Source: Rapana venosa (lineage: Eukaryota; Mollusca; Gastropoda; Neogastropoda; Muricidae). Taken from it: a DNA stretch of 64,000 nucleotides. Positions 37,441 through 47,499 of the stretch are shown here, in pieces (position 1 is the stretch's first letter; every line of letters starts with the position of its first letter). The notes beneath the pieces were generated by a model. It worked only from the letters and a program-made list of their open reading frames with translations, searched no databases and was not told the origin of the DNA. The DNA lies in assembly GCA_028751875.1 (NCBI GenBank), contig CM054165.1, forward strand, positions 24,569,017 through 24,633,016, read 5' to 3'. The position numbers and the translations under genes are program-made.

Positions 37441-37660
37441 AACCCACCGAACCGTGACATCAAGTACGAGATCTTTAACATGCACATTTGATCTTCTGCA
37501 TGTGTATATTCACGAAGGGAATCAAGGCACTGGCAGGTCTGCATTTGAGGTTGATCTGGGAGATCGCAAAAATACCCCCCCCCCCCCCCTAATTCACCAG
37601 ACGCCGCCGAGATTTGAATCCATGACTTCTCGGCATGTCGAGTGGTTACCGGTTATATGT
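37441..37660 (-). mobile_element. tRNA-headed SINE (family D), minus strand
   Basis: Its right end on the minus strand reads CCGGTAACCACTCGACATGC and then GGATTCAAATCTCG, resembling A and B boxes. The body (GGGAATCAAGGCACTGGCAG, GATCTGGGAGATCGC and a C-run at 37577-37590) precedes it on the plus strand. The two tRNA-like heads at 37200 and 37660 face away from each other. Confidence 0.6.
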
Positions 37661-37712
37661 ATATGAACAGACAAATAAGTAGATAAGGAAAGGAAGGAAT
37701 GAAAAAGATTAG

Positions 37713-37765
37713 ATAAATCAATCAATCAATCAATTAATCAATTAATCAATCAATCAATCATTCAT
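37713..37765. repeat. (AATC)n microsatellite
   Basis: AATC repeats with AATT variants. Confidence 0.95.
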
Positions 37766-37849
37766 AAATCTGAAATGAAGAAGGAAGCACAGGATATTCA
37801 CTGAAGGTACTGACTGGTATAGATTTTCGCCCAGTATTTTCTGTGTGTA

Positions 37850-40766
37850 AGATGGCAAAATTCGTGCCAGAAACAACACCATCATTGGCACATGGAATGT
37901 ACGGACACTAAGAGCTGCAGGCAAAGTGGAAGAACTGACACATGAGATGTCCAGATATCAATGGCACATCCTTGGGCTCTGCGAAGTCAGGTGGAAAAAC
38001 ATGGGAGAAACAATGACCCAGGAAGACCACAAATTATACTACAGTGGAAAACAGGATAAACATGAACACGGCGTGGGGTTTCTGGTTCACAAAGACACCG
38101 TGAACACCGTCATGAGCTGTCAGCCTGTGTCCAGCAGACTTATTACCATCCGCCTGAGAGCAACCCCTTTAACATAACTATAGTACAGGCATACGCCCCT
38201 ACATCAGACTGCACAGATGAAGCCGTAGAAGAATTTTATGACCAGCTACAAGAGTTCTGAATCAAACGCCCAAAAAGACATCCTCGTTGTGCAAGGTGAC
38301 TGGAACGCCAAGGTAGGAGAAGATGCATGGAAAACTGGGAGGGCGTTTGTGGGCCACATTGTAATAACCAATCAAATGAAAGAGGCTTGAGACTCCTGGA
38401 GTTTGCCAGTAACAACCACCTCCAGCTAGTGAATACACTTGGCCCACAAAAGAAATCCAGAAAATGGACATGGCATAGCCCAAATGGAGAACACCACAAC
38501 CAAATAGATTACATCATGGTGAAAAGACGGTTTCAGTCTAGCGTTAACATCGCACAGACACGAAGTTTTCCAGGAGCAGACATAGGGAGTGATCATGATC
38601 TTGTGATATGACTTTCCGACTACGTCTAAAGAAAATCCACAAGCGGAACAACATCAGGATCAAATTTGACCTCGAGAAGCTGAAGGACCCAGAGGTATTA
38701 GACATTTTTCAAGCAAGGATAGGTGGAAAGTTTGCAGCACTCACTGTGATAGACTCAGACATAGACACACTGACGAATAGTTTCAATACAGCGGTGACTG
38801 AAACAGCAAACGAGCTTCTTGGCAAACGCCGACCAGTCAAAAAACCATGGGTCACACCTAACATCCTACAACTATGCGACAAGCGTAGAAGTTGAAGAAA
38901 AAGAAAAATAAAAACAAAAGAAAGAGCAGAACAATATAGGCAGTCAACAAAAGAATCAGGAAGTCCATGACGGAGGCAAAAGAGAAATGGATCGGTGAAC
39001 AGTGCCAAGACATTGAAGAGAACATCAAGAAAAACAAATAGCAAGAAAGCATATCAGCTGGTGAAAGACCCGACTAGCACAAAACAGGGAAAAGGTTTAA
39101 CAATCCAAGACAAAAATGGGAAGTGTCTCACTGACGACCAGGATATTCTGAACAGATGGACAGAATACTGCTCCGACCTGTATAACTATAGAACCGCAGG
39201 AGATCCAGAAGTCCTTAATGTACCCGAAAGCAAAGACACAGACAGTCACCCTATCCTCCGAGAAGAAGTGGAAACAGCAGTCAGATCGCTGAAAAAGGGG
39301 AAGTCAGCAGGGCTGACAACATTCCAGCTGAGTTGGTCCAAGCTGGAGGGAAGCCATGATCAGCGCCCTACTAAGAATCTGCAACAAGATCTGGCAGACA
39401 GGAAAATGGCCAACACCATGGACACAGTCACTCATCATCACCCTCCCCAAGAAAGGAAATCTACAACAATGCCATAATTACCGCACAATCAGCCTCATAT
39501 GTCACCCAAGCAAGGTCATGCTGCAGATAATATTGAATAGACTGAAGCCACAAGCAGAGACCATCATTGCTGAGGAACAAGCAGGTTCAGAGCAGGCGCA
39601 GCACAACAGAACAGATATTCAACTCAGAATACTATGTGAGCGGTACCTTCACATCACAAGACCTTTACCACGTATTTATCGATTTTAAGAAGGCATTTGA
39701 CAGGGTGTGGCATGCAGCTTTGTGGGCAACCATGAATTTGTACAGCATCAATGCAAACCTGATCAGAGTCATCAAACAGCTGTACAGCGAGGCCAACAGT
39801 GCAGTGTACTACAACAACAACATTGGAGAATGGTTTCGAACAACAGTTGGAGTAAGGCAGGGCTGTCTACTCTCACCCACTCTTTTCAACATCTTCCTTG
39901 AGAGAATCATGGCTGATGCACTGGAACATCATGAAGGATCAGTCAGCATTGTGGCAGAACGATCACAAACTCCGCTTCGCAGATGACATTGATGGAATAG
40001 CAGGATCAGAAAAAGAGCTTGCCAGCCTAACAGAACACTTGGATAAGGCCTCCAAAACATACGGCATGGAAATCAGTGCAGAGAAGACCAAACTGTGACT
40101 AATAACACCAACGGCATTAGCACTGATATCAGGGTTAATGACCAGAAGCTCGGAAACAGTTCAAAGCTTCAAGTACCTGGGAGCCATTGTATCAGACCAG
40201 GGATCCAAGCCAGAAGTAGTATGCAGGACTGCACAGACAATAACAGCTTTGTCAAAACTAAACACCATCTGGAGAGATAAGAATATCTCACTTATCTCCA
40301 AGATCAGACTAATGCGCTCCCTTGTCATATCCATATTTCTGTATGCCTGTGAATCATGGACCCTGACTGCAGATTTGGAGAGAAGAGTACAGGCAGTGGA
40401 GATGAGATGCTTTCGGAGACTCCTTGGCATCTCCTACAAAAAACCACATAAGCAACGAAAGCGTGCATAACAGAATCCAGCAAACCATTGGACCCTATGA
40501 GAACCTTCTAACGACCGTGAAAAAGCGTAACTTAAATGGTATGGGCATGTCACAAGATCCCAAGGAATTACAAAGACAGTTTTGCAAGGCACTGTCCAAG
40601 GAGGAAGAAGAAGAGGCAGACCAAGGAAGAGCTGGGAGGATAACATCAGCGAATGGACAGGCCTAGAACTCAACAAAACCCTGAGAAAGGCAGAACAGAG
40701 AGAGGAATGGAGGGAACTGGTTGTTGAGTCTTTGAGGGTGCCCCCACGGTCGTCAGACTACGGGAC
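37850..40766 (+). pseudogene. RTE-type LINE: endonuclease + reverse transcriptase, many frameshifts
   Basis: A nearly complete RTE-group ORF, the type often mis-annotated in databases as 'craniofacial development protein 2-like'. Endonuclease: IIGTWNVRTLRAAGKVEEL (about 37880), LGLCEVRWKN (37970), HEHGVGFLVHKD (38065), VQGDWNAKVGEDAW (about 38290), WHSPNGEHHNQIDYI (about 38470) and GADIGSDHDLV (about 38580). RT: ICNKIWQTGKWP (about 39375), an ITLPKKGN motif, YRTISLICHPSKV, DFKKAFDRVWHAALW (about 39680), GVRQGCLLSPTLFNIFLERI (about 39850), the catalytic LRFADDIDG box (about 39965), YACESWTLTADLERR (about 40340) and GRRRGRPRKSWEDNI (about 40590). The reading frame shifts about ten times, but catalytic motifs are intact. 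The breaks are mainly single-base indels, consistent with either recent decay or sequencing error. The 3' end is a (GATA)n tail. Confidence 0.92.
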
Positions 40767-40805
<39 letters not shown>

Positions 40806-40825
40806 AGATAGATAGATAGAAGATG
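40767..40825. repeat. (GATA)n tail of the RTE element
   Basis: GATA repeats directly after the RTE 3' end (CGTCAGACTACGGGACAGAT). In RTE elements the 3' end is a short tandem repeat, so this microsatellite was probably created by the insertion. Confidence 0.9.
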
Positions 40826-40898
40826 GCTACCTAGCTTCCCACTCTGAGCTCCATTGATTTCTTGTTGAAACCTCTTCTGTGCTTGAATGGTAAATGGA

Positions 40899-40965
40899 AA
40901 CACACACACACACGCACACACACACGCACACACACACGCAAAACACACACCCACACACACACAGC

Positions 40966-41014
<49 letters not shown>

Positions 41015-41015
41015 T

Positions 41016-41058
<43 letters not shown>
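40899..41058. repeat. (CA)n-(GA)n microsatellites
   Basis: CA/CACG repeats, then about 85 bases of GA with small breaks. Confidence 0.95.
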
Positions 41059-41060
<2 letters not shown>

Positions 41061-41160
41061 GAATTAGATTTAATTGAATTGAATGATTTATATTTAAAGA
41101 GGTTTGCATCATAAGCAAACACGTTTTTTTACAACCAACGCTCTGGCCAACAAAAAGAAC
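41059..41160 (-). mobile_element. Unclassified repeat end E (copy 1)
   Basis: Follows (GA)n with TTGAATTGAATGATTTA, TTTAAAGAGGTTTGCATCA and AGCAAACACG, then TTTTTACAACCAACG. The sequence at 43463-43560 has the same order after another (GA)n. On the minus strand this would be a 3' end with TTCAATTCAAT units, so the orientation is inferred from that tail. Confidence 0.55.
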
Positions 41161-41334
41161 ACAAACAACAACAAAAACAAACAACAAACAAACAACATAT
41201 CTTTTCAAATAAAAATAAAAATTAAGATCATCCAAAATGTAAAGAGTATATTCCAAACATACAACCTTTTATCTTATCAAACAAAACTACAAAATCAACT
41301 CGCATTAGAAAGGGGGGACTGGCTGGAAGAGATG

Positions 41335-41409
41335 GAAGGAGAGAGAGAGAAGAGAGAGAGAGAGAGAAAAGAGGAGAGAGAGAAAAGGAAGAGAGAGAGA
41401 GAGAGACAA

Positions 41410-41446
<37 letters not shown>

Positions 41447-41452
41447 GGAGCA
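41335..41452. repeat. (GA)n microsatellite
   Basis: GA repeats with AAG and CAGA breaks. Open frames across it are Arg/Glu or Ser/Leu repeats. Confidence 0.95.
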
Positions 41453-41484
41453 GGAGGCGATGAATGAAGAGGCAAAGATGACCA

Positions 41485-41760
41485 CCCAATATGGCGCAGT
41501 GGTTAGCGCCTTGGGTTACGGACTGAAAGGTCGCGGGTTCGAATCCCATAAGAATATTTTTTTTCCCCGTTCGAACACCGGCCAGCTCCTACCCAGAGTG
41601 AGTGTGCTGTGGGATCATTGCGAAGACTGGGACCACACAGTCGAGCTTTTTTCACTTTATGGATAATAATTTGAGATGGTTGCTCAAATTACCTGACCAA
41701 CACTGCAGGTGTCTGTATTCTCTCGGGCCCCGTTGACGCCGGGATATATTATGGTAGTAA
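41485..41760 (+). mobile_element. tRNA-derived SINE with intact A and B boxes
   Basis: The A box TGGCGCAGTGG at 41492-41502 and the B box GGTTCGAATCC at 41536-41546 both match the pol III consensus, with tRNA-like spacing of 33 bases. The body follows (GTTCGAACACCGGCCAGCTC, then GCTGTGGGATCATTGCGAAG). The right limit is uncertain; the stretch to about 41760 shows no other feature. It is not a functional tRNA: no acceptor stem closes around it. Confidence 0.75.
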
Positions 41761-42034
41761 GCATGGAATACAACCCTGTCCAGAAGTCTCAAAGCACATG
41801 CACTTCCACAGCAGCATCATTACGTCATCTTCATTATAACTGATCATCATGCAATAAAAAGAATATTGCCTCTGATTCGGTGGCCTCAGTTGCTCTGGTA
41901 TCATGGTGACCTCAGATTTGGTTTCCCCATACACTTCTGTGCCTGTGGTGAGTTTGTGTCAAAGCTTTTGGGGTTGGAGGTTCACTGAGGACGGTCAACA
42001 CCGGCACACAATGGTTTACTCTTACGAAAAGTGA

Positions 42035-42900
42035 CCAAGTGATACTGCTGTGAAATGTCTAGGGGTCGTTATAGACAACACACTCTCCATGCAAAAATTA
42101 ATCACCCAAACCTGCCAGTCATGCTACTATCAATTGCGGCGCATCAGTGCAGTTGGATAGTATCTGTCCACTGATGCAACATCCAAACTAGTCACATCTC
42201 TCATTCTCTCACGCCTGGACTATTGCAATTCTCTTCCGGATGGTCTGCCAGCATCATCTATCCACTTCCTTCAACGTATACAATACTCTGCAGCTCGCCT
42301 AGTCCTCGGAAAGAAAAAAATCTGCGCACATTACTCCTCTCTTGCGATCTCTCCACTGGTTGCCTGTGCCACAGAGAGTAAACTAGAAGATCAGTATTCT
42401 CTGTTACAAATGCCTCCATAAAACATCACCCTCCTACCTCTGTGAGTGTCTTCAACTGTACACTCCCCGTTCCCTCCGCTCTGCTGCAGATACCTTGTGC
42501 TAGATTCAACCGATCCACTGTTGGCCGTAGCTCTTTCTCTGTTTCTGGTCCATCGGTCTGGAATGATCGCCCTCTCTCCCTTCGCCAAAAGCCTTCTAAT
42601 GATGCTTTTAAATCCGGCCTCAAGACACATTTATTTCAAACCTAAGATTCCCCCCTCTTGTTCCATTTCATTTTTGTCCCTGCCCTCAACAGCCAAAACC
42701 CCATCACCCTGCCGGAGTGTATAACCTTTATGTGTGTGCGTGATTGTGTGTGTATGTGCGTGCGTGCGAGCGCGTGTGTATACATTTGAATTTGTAAAAA
42801 AACCCCAAAAATCTATTAATTGTAACTGGCTGTATGTGAATGAGTAGGATGAATGAAAGCGCTTCGATTTGTTTTTTGCAAGATATAGCGCTATATAAAT
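42035..42900 (+). pseudogene. L2/CR1-like LINE 3' part: RT C-terminus and 3' UTR
   Basis: In broken plus-strand frames it starts with a CLGVxxDNTLSMQ-like motif (near 42060), LDYCNSLPDGLPASSIH-like (near 42215) and AARLVL (about 42300). It ends with an open segment GRSSFSVSGPSVWNDRPLSL (about 42510-42570) and KSGLKTHLF, the typical C-terminus of CR1/L2-type ORF2. The 3' UTR ends AGCGCTATATAAATTCCA, directly followed by a trinucleotide tail. The 5' part is missing. (GT)n-like sequence interrupts the UTR near 42730-42780. Confidence 0.85.
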
Positions 42901-42906
42901 TCCATT

Positions 42907-42916
42907 TATCATCATT

Positions 42917-42960
<44 letters not shown>
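42907..42960. repeat. (ATC)n tail of the L2-like LINE
   Basis: ATC repeats immediately after GCGCTATATAAATTCCATTT, the usual form of an L2-type 3' end. Translations read poly-Met, poly-Asp or poly-Ile. Confidence 0.93.
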
Positions 42961-42961
42961 T

Positions 42962-43215
42962 GTGAGACTGAGGGTTATACACTGCAGGCCCAGACATCAA
43001 ATGTTTACCAATTCTGCTATATGCCCCTGTGGCACTTATCCCATGAAAGTGGAACACTTCCTCCAGACCTGTCCAACACAATAGAGCCTGAGGGCCAATA
43101 TCTGGCCTAATGACCTAACTGCCGATGAGGCACAAGATTTTTGGACCCCTGGAGGGTCTTCAGCGGGCCTCCTTCAGAGTTGCTCTCTGATCGTTTGACG
43201 ATGAAGAAGAAGAAA
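42962..43215 (+). pseudogene. LINE ORF2 C-terminal fragment (CPCG...EHFLQTCP)
   Basis: In the plus strand a short frame reads MPLW-type and, one base shifted, CPCGTYPMKVEHFLQTCP (about 43025-43078), a zinc-knuckle (Cys-x-Cys, His, Cys) seen at the C-terminus of I/RTE-like LINE proteins. It is followed by ANIWPNDLTADEAQDFW and a Lys/Arg-rich end with GAAGAAGAAGAAA at 43203. It is a separate insertion from the L2-like element upstream. Confidence 0.65.
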
Positions 43216-43254
43216 TCAAGACCTATTAAGTGTAACAATAACTGTCAATATATA

Positions 43255-43396
43255 ATATTTTATATATATATTATATATATATATACAATATATATAAATA
43301 TATATATTATAAAATATATATAATATATATATATAAATATATATAAAAATATTATATATAAAATATATATATATATATATATTATATATAAATATA

Positions 43397-43432
<36 letters not shown>

Positions 43433-43455
43433 AGAGAGAGAGAGAGAGGACAGAA
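43255..43455. repeat. (TA)n-rich and (GA)n tract
   Basis: About 145 bases of TA-rich sequence, then about 50 bases of GA. Confidence 0.93.
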
Positions 43456-43459
43456 AGAG

Positions 43460-43565
43460 AGAGACTGAATTTATGTAATCTAATTTAATAATTTTCATTT
43501 AAAGTATTACATGAGCAAACATGCTTTTTTTTTACAACCAAGAAACTTTCTGACAGCTATCAACT
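43460..43565 (-). mobile_element. Unclassified repeat end E (copy 2)
   Basis: Same order as 41059-41160: TAATTTAATAATTTTCATTT, TAAAGTATTACATGAGCAAA, then CATGCTTTTTTTTTACAACC. Both copies are preceded by (GA)n on the plus strand. Confidence 0.55.
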
Positions 43566-43807
43566 GTAGGATATCAAATACTCTATGAAAGGAGAATACA
43601 TTCTGTGTGGAAAGTGTCAGACCTTTGTTCTATACGGCAAGGGCAAAGAAAAAAAAAGAAAAAAGAAAAAAGTCAAACAAATTCTACAGCAATTCAAATA
43701 GGTATTTACGATAAGATTTTTTGAAGGCTACCAAGCTGCTGTTATTTTTAGATAATCTAAATATGTCACTTGCTCATTCTGTATCTTTGCATTTGTTTGT
43801 ACAAGTA

Positions 43808-43905
43808 TGTGGACTCTCTCTCTCTCTCTGCTCTCTCTGTCTCTCCTCCTCTCTCCTCCTCTCTCTCTCTCTCTCTTCTTCTCTCTCTCTCTCTCTGCGT
43901 TCTCT
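43808..43905. repeat. (CT)n microsatellite
   Basis: CT repeats with TCC and GT breaks. Confidence 0.95.
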
Positions 43906-44088
43906 TAGCGCCAGTCTTGTTCTCCTGTACTTGTTGTTCACTCTGCAGGAGGTCTGTCTGCTGGCCTCAGCCAATGAGACATTCCATCTTCAGAGCAGCT
44001 CGTTTCATTCATTCTTCCAAGATGGCTTCAGACACAGCAACATGACTGCACTGTTTTGTTTTATGATGGCACTCTTCCAAACCTAGGC
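43906..44088 (+). mobile_element. SINE family C body fragment
   Basis: AGCGCCAGTCTTGTTCTCCT, TTCACTCTGCAGGAGGTCTG and CATCTTCAGAGCAGCTCG match the body at 37310-37400. A following segment (TTTTATGATGGCACTCTTCC) recurs at about 44975-45005. No tRNA head is present. Confidence 0.6.
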
Positions 44089-44104
44089 ATTGTACCGGTC
44101 TTGT

Positions 44105-44318
44105 ATTCCATTGTGTTGTACTGTACAGTACAATACAGTACTGCATTGTGATGTATTGTACTGTACTGTATTGTGTAATATTCTATTATACTGTATCGTG
44201 TTGTGTTGTGTTGTATTGCATGGTATTATATTGTACTATATTGAATTGCACTGTGCTGTATTGTATCGAATTGTGTTGTATTGCTGTATTGTGTTGTATT
44301 GTACTGTACTGTGCAATG
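44105..44318. repeat. TGTAT/TGTAC pentamer-like repeat
   Basis: About 210 bases built from degenerate pentamers such as TTGTA, CTGTA and TTGTG. Cys/Tyr/Val frames are repeat translations. Confidence 0.9.
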
Positions 44319-44539
44319 TCTCTGCCTGAGGTAGATTTCAGGTTGATCTACACGTGTCACGGGAATATACTTTGCCAGTAGTGTCGTTAACTGGTTTTTT
44401 GTCGATATCTGGATTGAGGATTTAACTGCTCAAACCGATCCAAACGTATCTGTACATTATTTCTATACTGCTTAGTGGATTGCTTTCTATCAATACACAT
44501 GAAAACGCAACCCATAGTAATGTTGATAAAAAGTCATTA

Positions 44540-44854
44540 CATGAATTTCGGAGCGCATGTAGCAGATCGAGGCACTGGCTGGCAAACAAGAACCATTGCT
44601 AGATACAGTCAAACGGAGGAAACTGAAGTGGTTTGGCCACACAACAAGGCATAACAGCCTGTCAAAGACAGTCCTGCAGGGAATGGTGGAAGGAGCAAGG
44701 AGGCAGGGACGACCACGCAAAAGCTGGATATCCAACATCAAGGAGTGTACCGGCCTCACTGTACCAAACCTCCTGAAAACAGCCCAGGACAGAACCATTT
44801 GGCGGTCCACTTGCAGCGTCCGTGCGGGTACCCCAACGGTCGTCCCGACCAAGG
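44540..44854 (+). pseudogene. RTE LINE 3' end, 5'-truncated
   Basis: A clean open segment reads LDTVKRRKLKWFGHTTRHN (about 44600), then KTVLQGMVEGARRQGRPRKS (about 44660) and WISNIKECTGL, homologous to the end of the RTE ORF at 40520-40700. The terminal GGGTACCCCAACGGTCGTC matches GGGTGCCCCCACGGTCGTC of that element. Only about 315 bp remain, a typical 5' truncation. Divergence from the first copy is high, so it belongs to another subfamily. Confidence 0.88.
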
Positions 44855-44881
44855 GATGAGTGAGTGAGTGAGTGAGTGATG
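44855..44881. repeat. (GAGT)n tail of the truncated RTE
   Basis: About six GAGT units right after the RTE 3' end (CGTCCCGACCAAGGGAT). The other RTE copy ends with GATA. Confidence 0.9.
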
Positions 44882-46754
44882 TAGACAATTCCAAAAGAGG
44901 AGCTATCCCATGCTGGATAGTAGGGGTTAGGTAGGTCTTTTGCCTGCAGACCCCCGATCCACCAGGCAAATGTACCGTTCTGTTTTATGAGGGCACTCTC
45001 CCAGTCCCAGACTCATAATGAAGCTGATTTTGCAACCAGTACTAAGATCTTGCCGCTCCTGTTTTTATGAAAGGTCTACATTTGCTTTATGATGCATTCT
45101 TTTTCTAAAGGCAAGTCTCTGCATAAAGCGTACAGCAGATGCAAAAAGCTTCTGTCTGTATTTCTCAGTGAAGTGTTCAAATTCATTTAACGTCTTTCAC
45201 AGTGAAGTGTACCCATTATGGCATGCGCTATGGAACCAAGAGACTGGCCTTATGAAGACTGTCTTTAAAGACAAGACCGAGGCAAAAAGAAAAAAAATAC
45301 AGACCACCAGGCGTTCTCAATTGCAACCTCACCCAATCCTGTGGCTTGAGAATCCATGAAGTCAGCAGGACAGTGATGACCGCAGCCAAAGGAGAAGGAC
45401 AATAATTATTGTCGGTCGCCTCAGCTGTAGCGGCCATCATCACACCCAGTGGTGCCAACAGATAAGGATGATGAGACGAGAACCAGTCATCGAAAGAAGG
45501 TAGCGTAGATTTTGTACTTCATAACTCGGGCATAAAATGTTGCCGTGATACATAGTTAACTGCAACAAGCCTTTTTAGACATCATCCTCGAAGTCGTGAT
45601 GTGGATACCTTAATGGGGGGCTAAAACGATCACATACGTAAAATCTCACCAATATTGGTGAACCTCGAGGCTCTAGTAGAAGACCAGGTAAACAAAGAAA
45701 GCCTTTCAAAATATAAATACCAGTTGGTTTGATGTATAAACGGTAAAGGTGTCCCATTACCTATGAGGTCGCAGGGGAGCGAAGCATCAGAGACCTCAGC
45801 TTATCCAGGGGCCAGCATATTGGTTCATGTATGCTTAATTATAAATAAAAAGTCAACAGCAAAAGCACCGATCAGCAACAAGTTGAATGATGCAAGAATA
45901 CCATCAGAAACAACAATATCTGCAACTGATGCATATAAACAGTGAACTGAGTTCCTGGGTTAAACAACAGCAACAGAAAGAAGCATCCTCGAAATAGGAA
46001 ATGGTGGTCAAAAACGGTCACATACGCAAAATCTCACCTTTTGTTAACCTGGAAGCTCAAGCCAAGGAACAAACGTCCATTATTAACTAACGATCAAGTC
46101 ATACAATTGCAAACCCTGGATACAAAGCCAAATGTAAGATGCACCAAGCCTTTTGAATACTTTTGTCAGTTGAATTTGAGAACTTAAAAAAAATCTTCAG
46201 TTTAGGTTGAACTGGACAATTGCAAAAATCCCCACGGTGAATTTAAATTACCATACACCACTACCAAGATTTGAACCAACGACTTCATAGTAAGTTTTAA
46301 AGTCTTTCTGAAAAATGCAGGAGAAGGCTGAAAATAGACATGAAGGAACCGACAGGCAGAAAAGGGACAAGGCAGAAACAAAGAAAGGAGTAGAAAAGAG
46401 GGAATTCCTAGCACAGAATTTCCAGAAGGTGGGGAAGCTCTCCATACTGACAGGCCCCCGGCATCCCCACGAGGATTTCCCCAGTTTAACACCCTGGGGG
46501 TCACCCACAATACGTACTTTTACTCACCATTCTACCTAAGAACCACCGTGAGATGGCAAGTAAAGACTTGACGAACGAGCTGGCGTGTATGACTCTTTCC
46601 AAGGACCTTGCCATTAAAGTCGGCCATACCCCGACTTCAGGGAATTTTGTCCTTCAAGAAGACCTTGGGTCAGGCTAAGAGCTTGTCATAGCTGAAACCA
46701 ATTTCAACATAACAACTCAGTATGACATCGTGTTAATGAAGGCCTTGGTACTTA
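44882..46754. other. Unclassified sequence with one direct-repeat pair
   Basis: No gene recognised. Two related segments, at 45618-45700 and 46008-46095, share ACGGTCACATACGCAAAATC-like sequence followed by TCACC, AACCT(C/G)GA(G/A)GCTC and AAG(A/C)... blocks, about 390 bp apart. A SINE-like B-box remnant (AGATTTGAACCAACGAC) lies near 46266. Short open frames here have no recognisable motif. Confidence 0.5.
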
Positions 46755-47190
46755 GCTGACATCAGTCACTGACATACACAGTTTTTTGGTGCGACACATC
46801 ACTGACATACCATTTTGGGGCTACATAAACACTGACACATACAAACAACACATTTTTATACTGACGTGGGTCCTACTCACACTTTTAGCACTGACTCGGT
46901 CACTGACAACACATCTTTTTAACTGACGTCCACTGACATACACACTTTTAGCATTTCGTGGGTCACTGACATACACTTTTTTTTAGTACGACGTCGGTCA
47001 CTGAAAATAACACTTTTTAGCACGACGTGGGTCACTGAATAACATTTTTTACACTGACGTGGGGTCACTACATACACATTTTTTTAGACGACGCCGGTCA
47101 CGAAAACCCACAGTTTTAGCACTGACCGTCACTGATAATAAAAATTTTTAGCATTGACGTCTCACTAAAAATACATACACTTTTTTTTTT
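46755..47190. repeat. CRE satellite, noisy left block
   Basis: Degraded copies of the satellite at 50376-54540 (CACTGACATACACA, TTTTAGCACTGACGT, GGGTCACTGAC). Nearly every unit has indels or homopolymer changes, and the TGACGTCA site is mostly broken to TGACGTGG or ACGTCGG. Confidence 0.85.
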
Positions 47191-47499
47191 TTATTTTATT
47201 ATATTCTAAAAATTCGTCAGGTCTCAAAATTCTCTGTTACTCTATGGAAACCATGAACCCAGTACAACCTGTCGCTTTGGGGGGGGAAACCCCAATAGAA
47301 AAAAAACCAAAAAAACATATGGAGACTTGGAGAGGAGATTGGCGCCCCAAGAATATCCAAGCCCACAGAAAAACATGAAAGACAAATCAAACCCAATAAT
47401 ACCGGATCTCGGGGCCCGGGGTTACCAACGACCGCGCTTTCCATTATCAACACAGGGGGAAGTGACAAGCAGCTACTGGATTAAAACATTATTTAACTC

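Noticed and set aside
41485..41560. Functional tRNA gene (intact A and B boxes)
   Set aside because: No complementary acceptor stem encloses the boxes, and a SINE body continues downstream.
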